From: DAOMNN01 sp035443825
GTDB lineage: Bacteria; Pseudomonadota; Gammaproteobacteria; Burkholderiales; Rhodocyclaceae
Assembly: GCA_035443825.1 (NCBI GenBank)
Contig: DAOMNN010000005.1
Coordinates: 13,332-77,331, forward strand
Length of the DNA: 64,000 nt
Reading direction: 5' to 3'
This document shows, piece after piece, positions 10,296-18,216 of this stretch; within the stretch, counting starts at the first letter, position 1; each line of letters begins with the position of its first letter. The notes below the pieces were generated by a model. It saw only the letters and a program-made list of their open reading frames with translations, searched no databases and had not been told where the DNA came from. A program made the position numbers and the translations under genes.

Positions 10296-10323
10296 ATTAT
10301 ATCCTTTTGGGTTCGGCGGTCAA
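10296..10323 (-). promoter_or_regulatory. strong sigma70-type promoter of metK
   Basis: Minus strand: TTGACC (10318-10323), 16-bp spacer, TATAAT (10296-10301). This predicts a start near 10289 and a leader of about 165 nt before the metK ATG. Confidence 0.7.
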
Positions 10324-10347
10324 AGTGCGCTGCCGAAGTGACCGATC

Positions 10348-11220
10348 GTGCCGGCACGCCTTCTGTTCCGCTTTCTTTCCTTGCTGCCGCTGTCCTGGCT
10401 TCATGTCCTCGGGGGCGGTGTGGGGCGCATCGTGTGGTGGTGCTCGCCCGGGCATCGCCGACGCGTGCTCGAATTTCTCGGGCAGGCGCTCGGGACTTAC
10501 GACAAGCGCCTGCTGGACGCGGTCATAGCCGAGTCCGGGCGGCAGATGCTGGAATTGCCTTTCGTCTGGTTGCGCCCGCATCGCGAGGTCCTGTCGCGCG
10601 TAGTGCGCGTCGAGGGGCTGGACCTGCTCGAGCGCCTGCGTGAAGCCAACGCGAGCATCCTCCTGCTGATGCCGCATCTCGGTTGTTTCGAGATATCTGG
10701 TCAATACCTGTGTAGCCGCTGGCCGATCACGGCCCTTTTCCGCCCGCCACGCCAGGCGGCGCTGCTGCCCTTCATGCAGGAGGGGCGGGCACGTGAGAAC
10801 TTCAGTGTCGCCCCTGCGGATGTTTCAGGGCTTCGGCGACTGGTGCGAGCACTCAGGACTGGTCAGATGGTCGTGATACTGCCCGATCAGGTGCCGAAGA
10901 AGGGCGAAGGCGCGTGGGCACCTTTCTTTGGCCGCCCGGCGTGGACGATGACGCTTGCCGCGCGCCTGTCCGAGATGGACGGCGTGAGCACGGTCATGAT
11001 GTGGGCGGAACGTCTGCCCAGGGGAGAGGGCTATATCTTGCGCTTTTCCGCACCCGTCACCCCGATCACGGGCACGCTCGAACAGCGTTGTGTCGCGATC
11101 AATCGCGAGCTCGAACGCCTCATTCTCGAGTGCCCTTCGCAATACATGTGGGGCTATGATCGGTACAAACGGCCGTCCGGGGTGCCCGCCGCGGACGAAG
11201 GCAAGGCCGACCCTCATTAA
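10348..11220 (+). CDS. LpxL/LpxM-like lipid A acyltransferase
   Basis: 290-residue inner-membrane acyltransferase of the lysophospholipid/lauroyl acyltransferase family, which adds secondary acyl chains to Kdo2-lipid A or its precursors. The N-terminus (LLFRFLSLLPLSWLHVLGG) is the single membrane anchor. The catalytic H-x4-E motif is MPHLGCFEISG, followed by ALFRPPRQ and ILPDQVPKKGEG, all typical. GTG start at 10348. Which chain and position it acylates cannot be told from the sequence. It is transcribed away from metK, with ~225 bp between, and converges on a small membrane protein gene with a 4-bp overlap. Confidence 0.88.
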   Translation: MPARLLFRFLSLLPLSWLHVLGGGVGRIVWWCSPGHRRRVLEFLGQALGTYDKRLLDAVIAESGRQMLELPFVWLRPHREVLSRVVRVEGLDLLERLREANASILLLMPHLGCFEISGQYLCSRWPITALFRPPRQAALLPFMQEGRARENFSVAPADVSGLRRLVRALRTGQMVVILPDQVPKKGEGAWAPFFGRPAWTMTLAARLSEMDGVSTVMMWAERLPRGEGYILRFSAPVTPITGTLEQRCVAINRELERLILECPSQYMWGYDRYKRPSGVPAADEGKADPH

Positions 11221-11513
11221 CGAAAGTCGCTACGACGGGAGATCGATTCGCCCTTCCGGGTGCGTTCATTCCGCACGGCCTGATCGCGGTCCGCAAGTCT
11301 TGCGAGTGCGATCGGAAAGGCGGCGCTGCCGATCAGCGCGACTGCGGAGGCAATCAGTGCGATGCCCGTCCCGCTGTCGGCGAGAATCGGATGGATCGAC
11401 CCCAGGTCGCTTGCCACGACAAGCAGCCCGGCGATCATGCAGACGATGCCGCACAGGCCCAGAATCCAGGCTGTCAGCGGAATGCGCAGGCGCGTCGGGG
11501 GAATTGCGTTCAT
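11217..11513 (-). CDS. small predicted membrane protein
   Basis: 98 residues from ATG 11513 with two hydrophobic segments, roughly residues 10-32 (PLTAWILGLCGIVCMIAGLL) and 45-65 (TGIALIASAVALIGSAAFPIA, given here in part), and a charged C-terminus rich in Arg. I do not recognise a family. It overlaps the end of the acyltransferase gene in convergent orientation and is divergent from dapF. The frame opens further upstream at 11690, but that part overlaps dapF and its leader and is rejected. Confidence 0.6.
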   Translation of the reverse strand: MNAIPPTRLRIPLTAWILGLCGIVCMIAGLLVVASDLGSIHPILADSGTGIALIASAVALIGSAAFPIALARLADRDQAVRNERTRKGESISRRSDFR

Positions 11514-11637
11514 GCTGGCATTGTCACATACCCCGCGGACGCCCGCGCGCGGCTGCCGGCGGTGATTGCTGGACGTACCTGGTGTGGTGGGGGAGAATTC
11601 ACGGCATACGCAATACTTGCTGCCGAAAGGGACTTCG

Positions 11638-12474
11638 ATGCGCCTGCGCTTTACCAAGATGCACGGTCTTGGCAACGATTTCGTTGTCATCGACGCGGTT
11701 CGCCAGCAGGTCGAACTGAGCCCCGCGCAGGTGCGTTTTCTTGCGGACCGCCACTTCGGTATCGGCTGTGACCAGGTGCTGGTGGTGGAAGCGGCGGCTG
11801 CGGCCGGCGTGGATTTTCGTTACCGGATCTTCAATGCCGACGGGGGCGAGGTGGAGCAGTGTGGCAACGGCGCGCGTTGTTTCGTTCAGTTCGTCCACCG
11901 GCACGGACTCAGCGCGAAGCGCGAGCTCCGGGTCGAGACGCGCTCCGGCATCATCGTGCCCCGGTTGGAGGACGATGGGCTCGTGACCGTGGATATGGGG
12001 GTTCCCGTACTCGATCCTGAGCGGATACCGTTCGATTCCGATTCGGACGATGTCGTACAGTCGCTTGAACTCGCGAATGATGTGCGGATCGCGATCACCG
12101 CGTTATCTATGGGCAATCCGCACGCGGTGCAGGTGGTGACGGACGTCGATGCGGCGCCGGTGGCCGAACTCGGGCCGCTGATCGAGAACCATGTGCGCTT
12201 TCCTGCGCGGGTCAATGCCGGCTTCATGCAGGTGCTGAGCGCGCAGCGCATTCGCCTGCGCGTTTTCGAACGTGGCGCAGGAGAGACCCTGGCCTGCGGC
12301 ACCGGAGCGTGTGCGGCGGCTGTTGCAGGTATCCTGCGGGGCTTGCTCGAGTCGCCGGTCGCGGTCGAAACACGCGGCGGCCAATTGCAGATCGGCTGGG
12401 CGGGACCGGGGCACCCGGTCTTCATGACAGGTCCGGCGGTAACGGTTTTCGAGGGCGAGATCGAGATCGCGTGA
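11638..12474 (+). CDS. dapF: diaminopimelate epimerase
   Basis: Converts LL- to meso-diaminopimelate for lysine and peptidoglycan synthesis. 278 residues from ATG 11638 (AAAGGGA upstream). The two catalytic cysteines lie in EVEQCGNGARC (C75) and ETLACGTGAC (near residue 220); the start MRLRFTKMHGLGNDFVV is the family start. The frame opens 24 codons earlier, without ribosome site or conservation. First gene of a dapF-DUF484-xerC run, an arrangement also found in enterics and pseudomonads. Confidence 0.97.
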   Translation: MRLRFTKMHGLGNDFVVIDAVRQQVELSPAQVRFLADRHFGIGCDQVLVVEAAAAAGVDFRYRIFNADGGEVEQCGNGARCFVQFVHRHGLSAKRELRVETRSGIIVPRLEDDGLVTVDMGVPVLDPERIPFDSDSDDVVQSLELANDVRIAITALSMGNPHAVQVVTDVDAAPVAELGPLIENHVRFPARVNAGFMQVLSAQRIRLRVFERGAGETLACGTGACAAAVAGILRGLLESPVAVETRGGQLQIGWAGPGHPVFMTGPAVTVFEGEIEIA

Positions 12475-12519
12475 GCGGTCCCGCCCGATTCCAGGAATCA
12501 AGCGTGGAGGGCAGCTCCC

Positions 12520-13176
12520 TTGTCAATGAATGCCGATGACGTCGTAACTTACCTCAGGGAACATCCGGATTTTCTCGTCCAGCACGGCGAGATTTTTGCC
12601 GAGATCACCGTCCCGCACCCGCATGGCGGCCAGGCGATCACGCTCGCCGAACGCCAGCTTCACGCGTTGCGCGACAAGATTCGACTGCTCGAGCGCAAGC
12701 TTGCCGAGTTGATCCGCTTCGGCGAAGAGAACGACGAGATCGGCGAGAAGGTGCACCGTCTGACGCTGGCTCTGCTCGAAGCCGACGATTATCCGGCCCT
12801 GCGTTATGCGATGTTCCAGAGCCTCGTGGACGATTTCGCCGTTCCCCACGTCGGGATGCGAATCTGGAACAGCGTGCTGTCGCGCGAGGACGAAGATTTC
12901 AAGCCGGTCAGTGAGACGGTGCTGTTCCTGGCCGGGGACATGCACCAGCCGTACTGCGGGGCACCGGCAAACCTCGAGGTTCTGGAATGGTTGGGGGAGG
13001 CTGCGCCGCATGTGCGCTCGGTCGCACTGATCCCGCTGCGACGAGATGCGCAGGTGTTCGGTCTGCTGGCACTAGGGAGTGAGGAGGCCGAACGTTTCTA
13101 CCCCGAAATGGGCACGCTGTACCTTTCCCGGATCGGGGACATCGCGGCTACCGCGCTGCGAAGACAACTGGGCTGA
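12520..13176 (+). CDS. DUF484 family protein
   Basis: 218-residue cytosolic protein of the DUF484 family (YigA-like), a predicted GAF-like domain protein with no settled function. The family start VVTYLREHPDFLVQHGEIF is clear, then a coiled-coil helix (AERQLHALRDKIRLLERKL) and the GAF-like part from about residue 85. The start is probably TTG 12520: GGAGGG lies about eight bases before it, while the in-frame ATG at 12526 is 14 bases away. Sits between dapF and xerC, 2 bp before xerC; the conserved neighbourhood suggests a link to chromosome dimer resolution or simple co-transcription. Confidence 0.9.
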   Translation: MSMNADDVVTYLREHPDFLVQHGEIFAEITVPHPHGGQAITLAERQLHALRDKIRLLERKLAELIRFGEENDEIGEKVHRLTLALLEADDYPALRYAMFQSLVDDFAVPHVGMRIWNSVLSREDEDFKPVSETVLFLAGDMHQPYCGAPANLEVLEWLGEAAPHVRSVALIPLRRDAQVFGLLALGSEEAERFYPEMGTLYLSRIGDIAATALRRQLG

Positions 13177-13178
13177 GC

Positions 13179-14099
13179 ATGCGTCGCGAGGACGTCGTTC
13201 CAGTTGTCGCAGCCCTTCTTCCCGACGGCGGTGCTGCCTACCTGGACTACCTTGCGACGCAGAGGCGGGCCGCAGCGCTGACTCTGGAGAGTTATCGGCG
13301 CGATCTCGAACGCCTCGCACGACTGGCCGCAAGCCGTCCTGTCTCCGCGCTGAACGCTCACGATCTGCGACGGTTCGTCGGCCGCCTTCACGGCGAGGGG
13401 CTCGGGGGCCGGTCAATCGCGCGCACGCTTTCGGCATGGCGCGGCTTTTTTCGCTGGCTGGTCCGGCATCAGGGCCTGGCAATCAACCCGGTCGATGGCA
13501 TCCGCGCGCCGAAATCACCGCAACGATTGCCGCGAGTGCTGTCGCCCGACCAGGCCAGGTCGATGCTCGATGTCGAGCCCGCGGATCCATTGGAAGTGCG
13601 GGATCGGGCAATGTTCGAACTGTTCTACTCTTCCGGCCTGCGAGTCGCCGAGCTTGCCGCTCTGGACGTCAACCAGGGGCTGGATCTGAGCGCCGGTCTG
13701 GTGACGGTCACCGGAAAGCGTGGGAAGACGCGCGCGGTCCCGGTCGGATCGGCGGCGGTCACCGCCGCGCACAAGTGGCTTGCGCTGCGCAATGCCCATG
13801 CCGGGGCGGACGAACGGGCGGTGTTCGTCGCGAGGACCGGCCAGCGCATGAGCACGAGCGCCATTCGGTCGCGACTTGCGCGCTGGGCGCGGCGTTGCGG
13901 GCTGGGCGTCCATGTTCATCCGCACATGCTGCGACACAGCTTTGCAAGCCATATCCTGCAATCCAGCGGTGATCTTCGGGCGGTTCAGGAACTGCTCGGA
14001 CACGCATCCATCCGCAGCACGCAAGTCTATACACATCTGGATTTCCAGCATCTTGCCAGCGTCTATGACGCCGCCCATCCGCGCGCGCGAAAGCGCTAG
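13179..14099 (+). CDS. xerC: site-specific tyrosine recombinase XerC
   Basis: With XerD, resolves chromosome dimers at dif. 306 residues: an N-terminal SAM-like core-binding domain (about 15-105) and the catalytic domain. All catalytic residues are present: R155 (SSGLRVAEL), K180 (VTGKRGKTR), H249 and R252 (HPHMLRHSF), H275 (LLGHASI) and Y284 (TQVYTHLD). It begins 2 bp after DUF484. A weak hairpin (GGTCA/TGACC, 14127-14139) followed by ATATTTCT lies ~25 bp past the stop and may end the operon. Confidence 0.95.
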   Translation: MRREDVVPVVAALLPDGGAAYLDYLATQRRAAALTLESYRRDLERLARLAASRPVSALNAHDLRRFVGRLHGEGLGGRSIARTLSAWRGFFRWLVRHQGLAINPVDGIRAPKSPQRLPRVLSPDQARSMLDVEPADPLEVRDRAMFELFYSSGLRVAELAALDVNQGLDLSAGLVTVTGKRGKTRAVPVGSAAVTAAHKWLALRNAHAGADERAVFVARTGQRMSTSAIRSRLARWARRCGLGVHVHPHMLRHSFASHILQSSGDLRAVQELLGHASIRSTQVYTHLDFQHLASVYDAAHPRARKR

Positions 14100-14303
14100 C
14101 GATTTTCGCGGGTCCTCGCATCGTGCGGTCAGAATGACCCCGCGATATTTCTCCCCAACTCGGGCAGCGGGTATCAGTGTTTGCGTATATGCTTCAGTTA
14201 TTCTCCGGAGTTGAATCCATTTGTAACGAGTCATTGCTTCGGGTTGCACGGATGGGCGTCGCAATACGGAGCGCCATCAGCTTCCCGATCCTGCTCGAAT
14301 GAG

Positions 14304-14827
14304 ATGACCGACCAGACCGCACTTCCAACCCGGACGAAAGCTGCCGAAACCGGCCTCACGCGAAGTGCACTGCGCACCGTTGCTGTGATTCTGGCCCGTC
14401 ATGAGATGCGCAATCTCAAGCGCCTCTATGACGAATTCGAGCATGACATTCTCCTGCCCCTCCTGCTTGGCGAGATCGCCCTTCACAACATCGGCGTACT
14501 CGAGAATTGTGGAGAGTTTCCGGACGGCGTCGGTTCCGATGAGGATGGCGATACAGATTCTACCATTGTCCGCTGCGGCCTTGTAACGCATATTCAATCG
14601 CCGCAGCCACGGGTTTGCCCAGGGAGACCGTGCGACGCAAGATCGGCCGGCTGGTGGAACTCGGGTGGATCAGCAAGCGACCCAACGGACACCTCTACGT
14701 GACGACGCATGCACTGGCTCATTTCGGCTCCCTGCTTCGTTCGCGTGATCTGCCCGAACTGCTGCAGACGGCAGACCGGGTGCGCTTCATGCTCGACCCG
14801 CACGATGAGGTGCCGGGAGAGAAGTAA
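14304..14827 (+). pseudogene. winged-helix regulator broken by a frameshift
   Basis: Two halves of one protein lie in different frames. The first (from ATG 14304) reads TRSALRTVAVILARHEMRNL and DEFEHDILLPLLLGEIALHN, then loses sense. From about 14577 a second frame, shifted by -1, reads CNAYSIAAATGLPRETVRRK and LVELGWISKRPNGHLYVTTH and ends at 14827; PRETVRRK is a recognition-helix-like segment of a winged HTH. A single missing base between about 14510 and 14600 would rejoin them into a ~174-residue protein. This is either a real lesion or a sequencing error. The target is unknown. It stands alone, 204 bp after xerC. Confidence 0.7.
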
Positions 14828-15037
14828 GCCGGTCGCACGCGCCCATTACTGCCATGGTCGAGTTCGAGGTCAAGCACATTCCCGGCGCGAGGCGAGTGCC
14901 GTCGCCGGTGGTCCGGAATGAAGGTGCACCAGGATCGAAGCGCATGACTTCGTTGCGGGGCAACGCCGAAAAGCGCGGGAGCGCCGCCGCCCTGCGTCTA
15001 CAATGGTGCGCTTGATCGATTCCGACCCCCTCCCATC

Positions 15038-16228
15038 ATGGCGCGACTCTTCCTGAAACCTGGCAAGGAACGTTCCGTCCTGCGGCGCCACCCGTGGATT
15101 TTCGCCGGGTCCGTCGCACGGATCGAGGGGCGTGTCCGCGCCGGAGACACGGTGGAGGTGCTGTCGGACGATGGCAGGCTGTTCGGACGTGCCGCATGGT
15201 CACCGGAGTCCGCCATTCGGGCGCGGATGTGGACCTTCGCCGGCGATGTCACGATCGATCATGCCTACTTCAAGCGCAGCATTGCGGCTGCGGTGGCGCG
15301 TCGCGCAGCGCACCCGCTGCTCGCAGGGCAGGATGGCGTACGCCTCATTCACGGCGAGTCGGACGGATTGCCCGGTGTGATCGCAGACCGCTTCGGTAAC
15401 GTCCTTGTGATCCAGCTCACCAGCGTCGGCGCGGAGAAGTGGCGGGACGCGATCGTCGCTGCGCTGGTGCACGCGACGGGATGTGCGGCCGTATATGAGC
15501 GTTCCGATTCGGAGGTGCGAACCCGCGAGGGCCTTGGCCCGGTCACCGGCTGCATATACGGTGAACTCCCTGAAGGCCCGCTGCTTATAGACGAGAATGG
15601 GGTGCGCATGGAGGTGGATGTCGTCTCCGGGCACAAGACCGGGTTCTATCTCGATCAGCGAGACAATCGTCGCCTCACCGCCCTGCTTGCGCGCGACCGC
15701 GCGGTGCTCAATTGCTTCTGCTATTCAGGCGGTTTCTCCCTTCAGGCGCTTGCCGGCGGCGCGGCGTCGGTATTGTCGGTCGACTCGTCCGAGCCTGCGC
15801 TGGATGCGGCGCGACGCAATATGACGAACAATCCCCAACTCGACGCAGAACGTGCCCAGTGGCTGCAGGCGGACGTGTTCGAGGCCTTGCGCACGCTCAA
15901 GGGTGAGGGCCGGCGCTTCGATCTGATCATCCTCGATCCGCCCAAGTTCGCCCCCTCGGCAGCCCACGTCGAGCGCGCGTCGCGTGCGTACAAGGACATC
16001 AACCTGTTCGGATTTCGTCTGTTGAATCCGGGGGGCATCCTGATGACCTACTCATGCTCCGGTGGCATCGGTGTCGAACTGTTCCAGAAGATCGTTGCCG
16101 GGGCTGCGAGCGATGCCGGCGCCGACGCGCGCATCATCCACCGCCTGTCTGCGGCCGCGGATCACCCGGTCGGACTGGCCGTGCCCGAAGGCGAATATCT
16201 GAAGGGGCTGGTGGTGGAGGTCGGCTGA
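15038..16228 (+). CDS. rlmI: 23S rRNA (cytosine-5-)-methyltransferase RlmI-like
   Basis: 396-residue class I rRNA methyltransferase; RlmI of E. coli makes m5C1962 in 23S rRNA. N-terminal PUA domain (about 1-75: FLKPGKERSVLRRHPWIFAG), middle domain, and Rossmann domain with HKTGFYLDQRDNR, the SAM motif NCFCYSGGFSLQAL, acidic VDSSEPAL, and the active-site LDPPKFAPS and TYSCSGG (the cysteine of the latter is the likely nucleophile). A TACAAT (14999-15004) upstream may be its -10. Followed by a REP-like palindrome. Confidence 0.93.
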   Translation: MARLFLKPGKERSVLRRHPWIFAGSVARIEGRVRAGDTVEVLSDDGRLFGRAAWSPESAIRARMWTFAGDVTIDHAYFKRSIAAAVARRAAHPLLAGQDGVRLIHGESDGLPGVIADRFGNVLVIQLTSVGAEKWRDAIVAALVHATGCAAVYERSDSEVRTREGLGPVTGCIYGELPEGPLLIDENGVRMEVDVVSGHKTGFYLDQRDNRRLTALLARDRAVLNCFCYSGGFSLQALAGGAASVLSVDSSEPALDAARRNMTNNPQLDAERAQWLQADVFEALRTLKGEGRRFDLIILDPPKFAPSAAHVERASRAYKDINLFGFRLLNPGGILMTYSCSGGIGVELFQKIVAGAASDAGADARIIHRLSAAADHPVGLAVPEGEYLKGLVVEVG

Positions 16229-16266
16229 CGGCTGGGTACGGGCAGGGCAATCGATATGGATCTCTT

Positions 16267-16338
16267 TCGCGGCTGACGCCGCTCCCACAGCAGCCTGCCA
16301 CGGCCATGCCGTCCGCGTAGGAGCGGCGTCAGCCGCGA
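16267..16338. repeat. REP-like palindrome
   Basis: Inverted arms TCGCGGCTGACGCCGCTCC (from 16267) and GGAGCGGCGTCAGCCGCGA (16320-16338) flank a ~34-bp centre containing CACGGCCATGCC. The same arms and centre recur near 60.7 kb, so this is a dispersed family. The arm resembles the GTAGGAGCGGC...CAGCCGCGA type of REP known in pseudomonads. It lies between rlmI and a convergent membrane protein gene. Confidence 0.8.
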
Positions 16339-16348
16339 ACCGGCTTCG

Positions 16349-16693
16349 TCAGCGCGATTTCGAGTGCGCGCTGGACTCCGGGTTGGGGCCGTACTCGCCA
16401 AGGTGAAAGGCGGCGCTGATGAGACCGATCACCAGCATCAGCAGGACAAAGAAACGAAGTTGCCAGTCTCGCGGTGCGGCCTTGCCGTCGGCACGACCGG
16501 CCTGGCGGCCGATCATTACTCCGAGCCAGGCGGTGGTGAGCAGGGCGGCCCCAAGCAGGCGCGAGGACAGGCCGCTCAGAAAGGTCGCCTGCGAGGGATC
16601 CCAGCGGTCGGGCCAGTAGAATTCGGGGCCCTGCAGCAGATAAATGCCGCCGATCAGGCACAGGATGATGACGAAGGCCTGGAACGTGCGCAT
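16349..16693 (-). CDS. small predicted membrane protein
   Basis: 114 residues with three hydrophobic segments: about 4-20 (FQAFVIILCLIGGIYLL), 45-62 and 80-97 (FFVLLMLVIGLISAAFHLG). The loop between the second and third is basic (GRQAGRADGKAAPRDW), suggesting it faces the cytosol. No family recognised. It follows ruvB by 12 bp on the same strand, so it may be the last gene of the ruv transcript. Confidence 0.65.
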   Translation of the reverse strand: MRTFQAFVIILCLIGGIYLLQGPEFYWPDRWDPSQATFLSGLSSRLLGAALLTTAWLGVMIGRQAGRADGKAAPRDWQLRFFVLLMLVIGLISAAFHLGEYGPNPESSAHSKSR

Positions 16694-16705
16694 CGCGGGG
16701 GTGGG

Positions 16706-17758
16706 TCAAGGTCCTGGAAACAGGTCGTCGTCGCTGCCCGGCCGGGCAAGGCCGAAATGCCGCCAGATCGCTGCGGTCGCCATGCGCCCGCGCGGCGTGC
16801 GCTGCAGGTAACCCTGTTGAATCAGGAACGGCTCGAGTACGTCCTCGATGGTGTCGGTCGACTCGCCGATCGCCGCGGCGAGGTTGTCCAGTCCTACCGG
16901 TCCGCCCCCGAATTTCTCCAGCATCGCCCCGAGCAGCTTGCGATCCATGATGTCGAGTCCGAGGTGGTCCACGTCGAGCATGACCAGGGCTGCATCCGCG
17001 ACGGGTGCGGTGATGTGCCCTTGAGCACGCACTTCGGCATAGTCGCGTACCCGGCGCAGCAGGCGGTTCGCGATCCGTGGGGTTCCGCGCGCGCGCCGGG
17101 CGATCTCGAATGCGCCTTCGTCGTCGATCCGGACGTTGAGCAGGCGCGCCGAGCGGCCCACGATGAAGCCCAGTTCCTGCGGCGTGTAGAACTCGAGACG
17201 GGAAACGATGCCGAAACGGTCGCGCAGCGGATTGGTCAGCATTCCGGCGCGGGTCGTCGCTCCGACCAAGGTGAAGGGCGGCAGATCGAGCTTGACCGAA
17301 CGTGCGGCGGGACCTTCGCCGATCATGATGTCGATCTGGAAATCCTCGAGCGCCGGATAGAGGATCTCTTCGACCACCGGCGAGAGACGGTGTATCTCGT
17401 CGATGAAGAGAACGTCGTGGGGCTCCAGATTGGTCAGCAGTGCGGCGAGATCACCCGCCCGCTCGAGCACCGGCCCTGAGGTCTGGCGGAGATTGACGCC
17501 CATTTCGGCGGCAATGATGTGGGCCAACGTGGTCTTTCCGAGGCCCGGCGGGCCGAACAGCAGGACGTGGTCGAGTGCTTCGCTGCGATTGCGCGCAGCC
17601 TGGATGAAGATCTCGAGCTGCTCCCGGATCTTCGCCTGCCCCACGTATTCGTCCAGCCGCTTCGGGCGCAACGCGCGCTCGATCGCGTCCTCGTGACGGT
17701 CCACCGTCTGTGCGGTGACGATCCGCTCCGGTGCGCTGAGTCTGTCGGTCTCGATCAT
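16706..17758 (-). CDS. ruvB: Holliday junction helicase motor RuvB
   Basis: 350-residue AAA+ ATPase that drives branch migration with RuvA. Walker A GPPGLGKTTLAHI, Walker B LFIDEIHRLS, sensor 1 GATTRAGML, sensor 2 region GTPRIANRLLRR and the C-terminal winged helix (FLIQQGYLQRTPRGRMAT). Begins 32 bp after ruvA. ruvC, which usually precedes ruvA, is not in the window next to it. Confidence 0.98.
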   Translation of the reverse strand: MIETDRLSAPERIVTAQTVDRHEDAIERALRPKRLDEYVGQAKIREQLEIFIQAARNRSEALDHVLLFGPPGLGKTTLAHIIAAEMGVNLRQTSGPVLERAGDLAALLTNLEPHDVLFIDEIHRLSPVVEEILYPALEDFQIDIMIGEGPAARSVKLDLPPFTLVGATTRAGMLTNPLRDRFGIVSRLEFYTPQELGFIVGRSARLLNVRIDDEGAFEIARRARGTPRIANRLLRRVRDYAEVRAQGHITAPVADAALVMLDVDHLGLDIMDRKLLGAMLEKFGGGPVGLDNLAAAIGESTDTIEDVLEPFLIQQGYLQRTPRGRMATAAIWRHFGLARPGSDDDLFPGP

Positions 17759-17790
17759 CGTGGAAGTTTAGCCCTTGAAAGCCGATTCGG

Positions 17791-18189
17791 TCAGGCCTTC
17801 GAAAGATTTCGAAGCGCGAGGCGGATTCCTTCGGATACGCCGGTGTCCTCCGGGATCCCTTTCATCGCGCCGAGCGCCTCGCGTTCGTTGTAGCCNNNNN
17901 NNNNNNNNNNNNNNNNNNNNNNNNNNNNNNNNNNNNNNNNNNNNNNNNNNNNNNNNNNNNNNNNNNNNNNNNNNNNNNNNNNNNNNNNNNNNNNNGTGGC
18001 GAAACCGTACAGGAAATGGCCGTCCTCGCGTACCGCGAAATGCGTATACAGCGCGACCTGCTGTCCGGTGGCAGGCAGACCGTAGAATGTGCTCATCGGC
18101 ACGTCGATCTCATAGCCGACACCGCCGGTGTCGACGACGATCTGGGGTGGATTTTTCTCGAGGAGGGTGCCTCTGATGCGTCCGATCAT
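17791..18189 (-). CDS. ruvA: Holliday junction protein RuvA, interrupted by an assembly gap
   Basis: The first 64 residues (MIGRIRGTLLEK, GGVGYEIDVPMSTF, LYTHFAVREDGHFLYGFA) are the RuvA OB domain, and the last ~35 (GYNEREALGAMKGIPEDTGV to LRNLSKA) are the C-terminal domain that contacts RuvB. Between them are 100 N. RuvA is normally ~190-200 residues, so roughly 95-100 residues (~290 bp, the helix-hairpin-helix domain) are missing and the N-run is a placeholder, not a measured length. That both ends share a frame here is fortuitous. Confidence 0.93.
   Translation of the reverse strand: MIGRIRGTLLEKNPPQIVVDTGGVGYEIDVPMSTFYGLPATGQQVALYTHFAVREDGHFLYGFAXXXXXXXXXXXXXXXXXXXXXXXXXXXXXXXXXXGYNEREALGAMKGIPEDTGVSEGIRLALRNLSKA
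17896..17995. other. assembly gap of 100 N
   Basis: Exactly 100 unknown bases, the conventional filler for a scaffold gap of unknown size. It interrupts ruvA, from which a true gap of about 290 bp can be inferred. Confidence 0.98.
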
Positions 18190-18216
18190 GGGGAGATCCG
18201 TCGGTTGAGTTCGTGC

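Noticed and set aside
10293..10304. AT-rich TAATTATAT as a plus-strand promoter for the acyltransferase gene
   Set aside because: No -35 at usable spacing on the plus strand, while the minus strand gives a strong metK promoter from the same bases.
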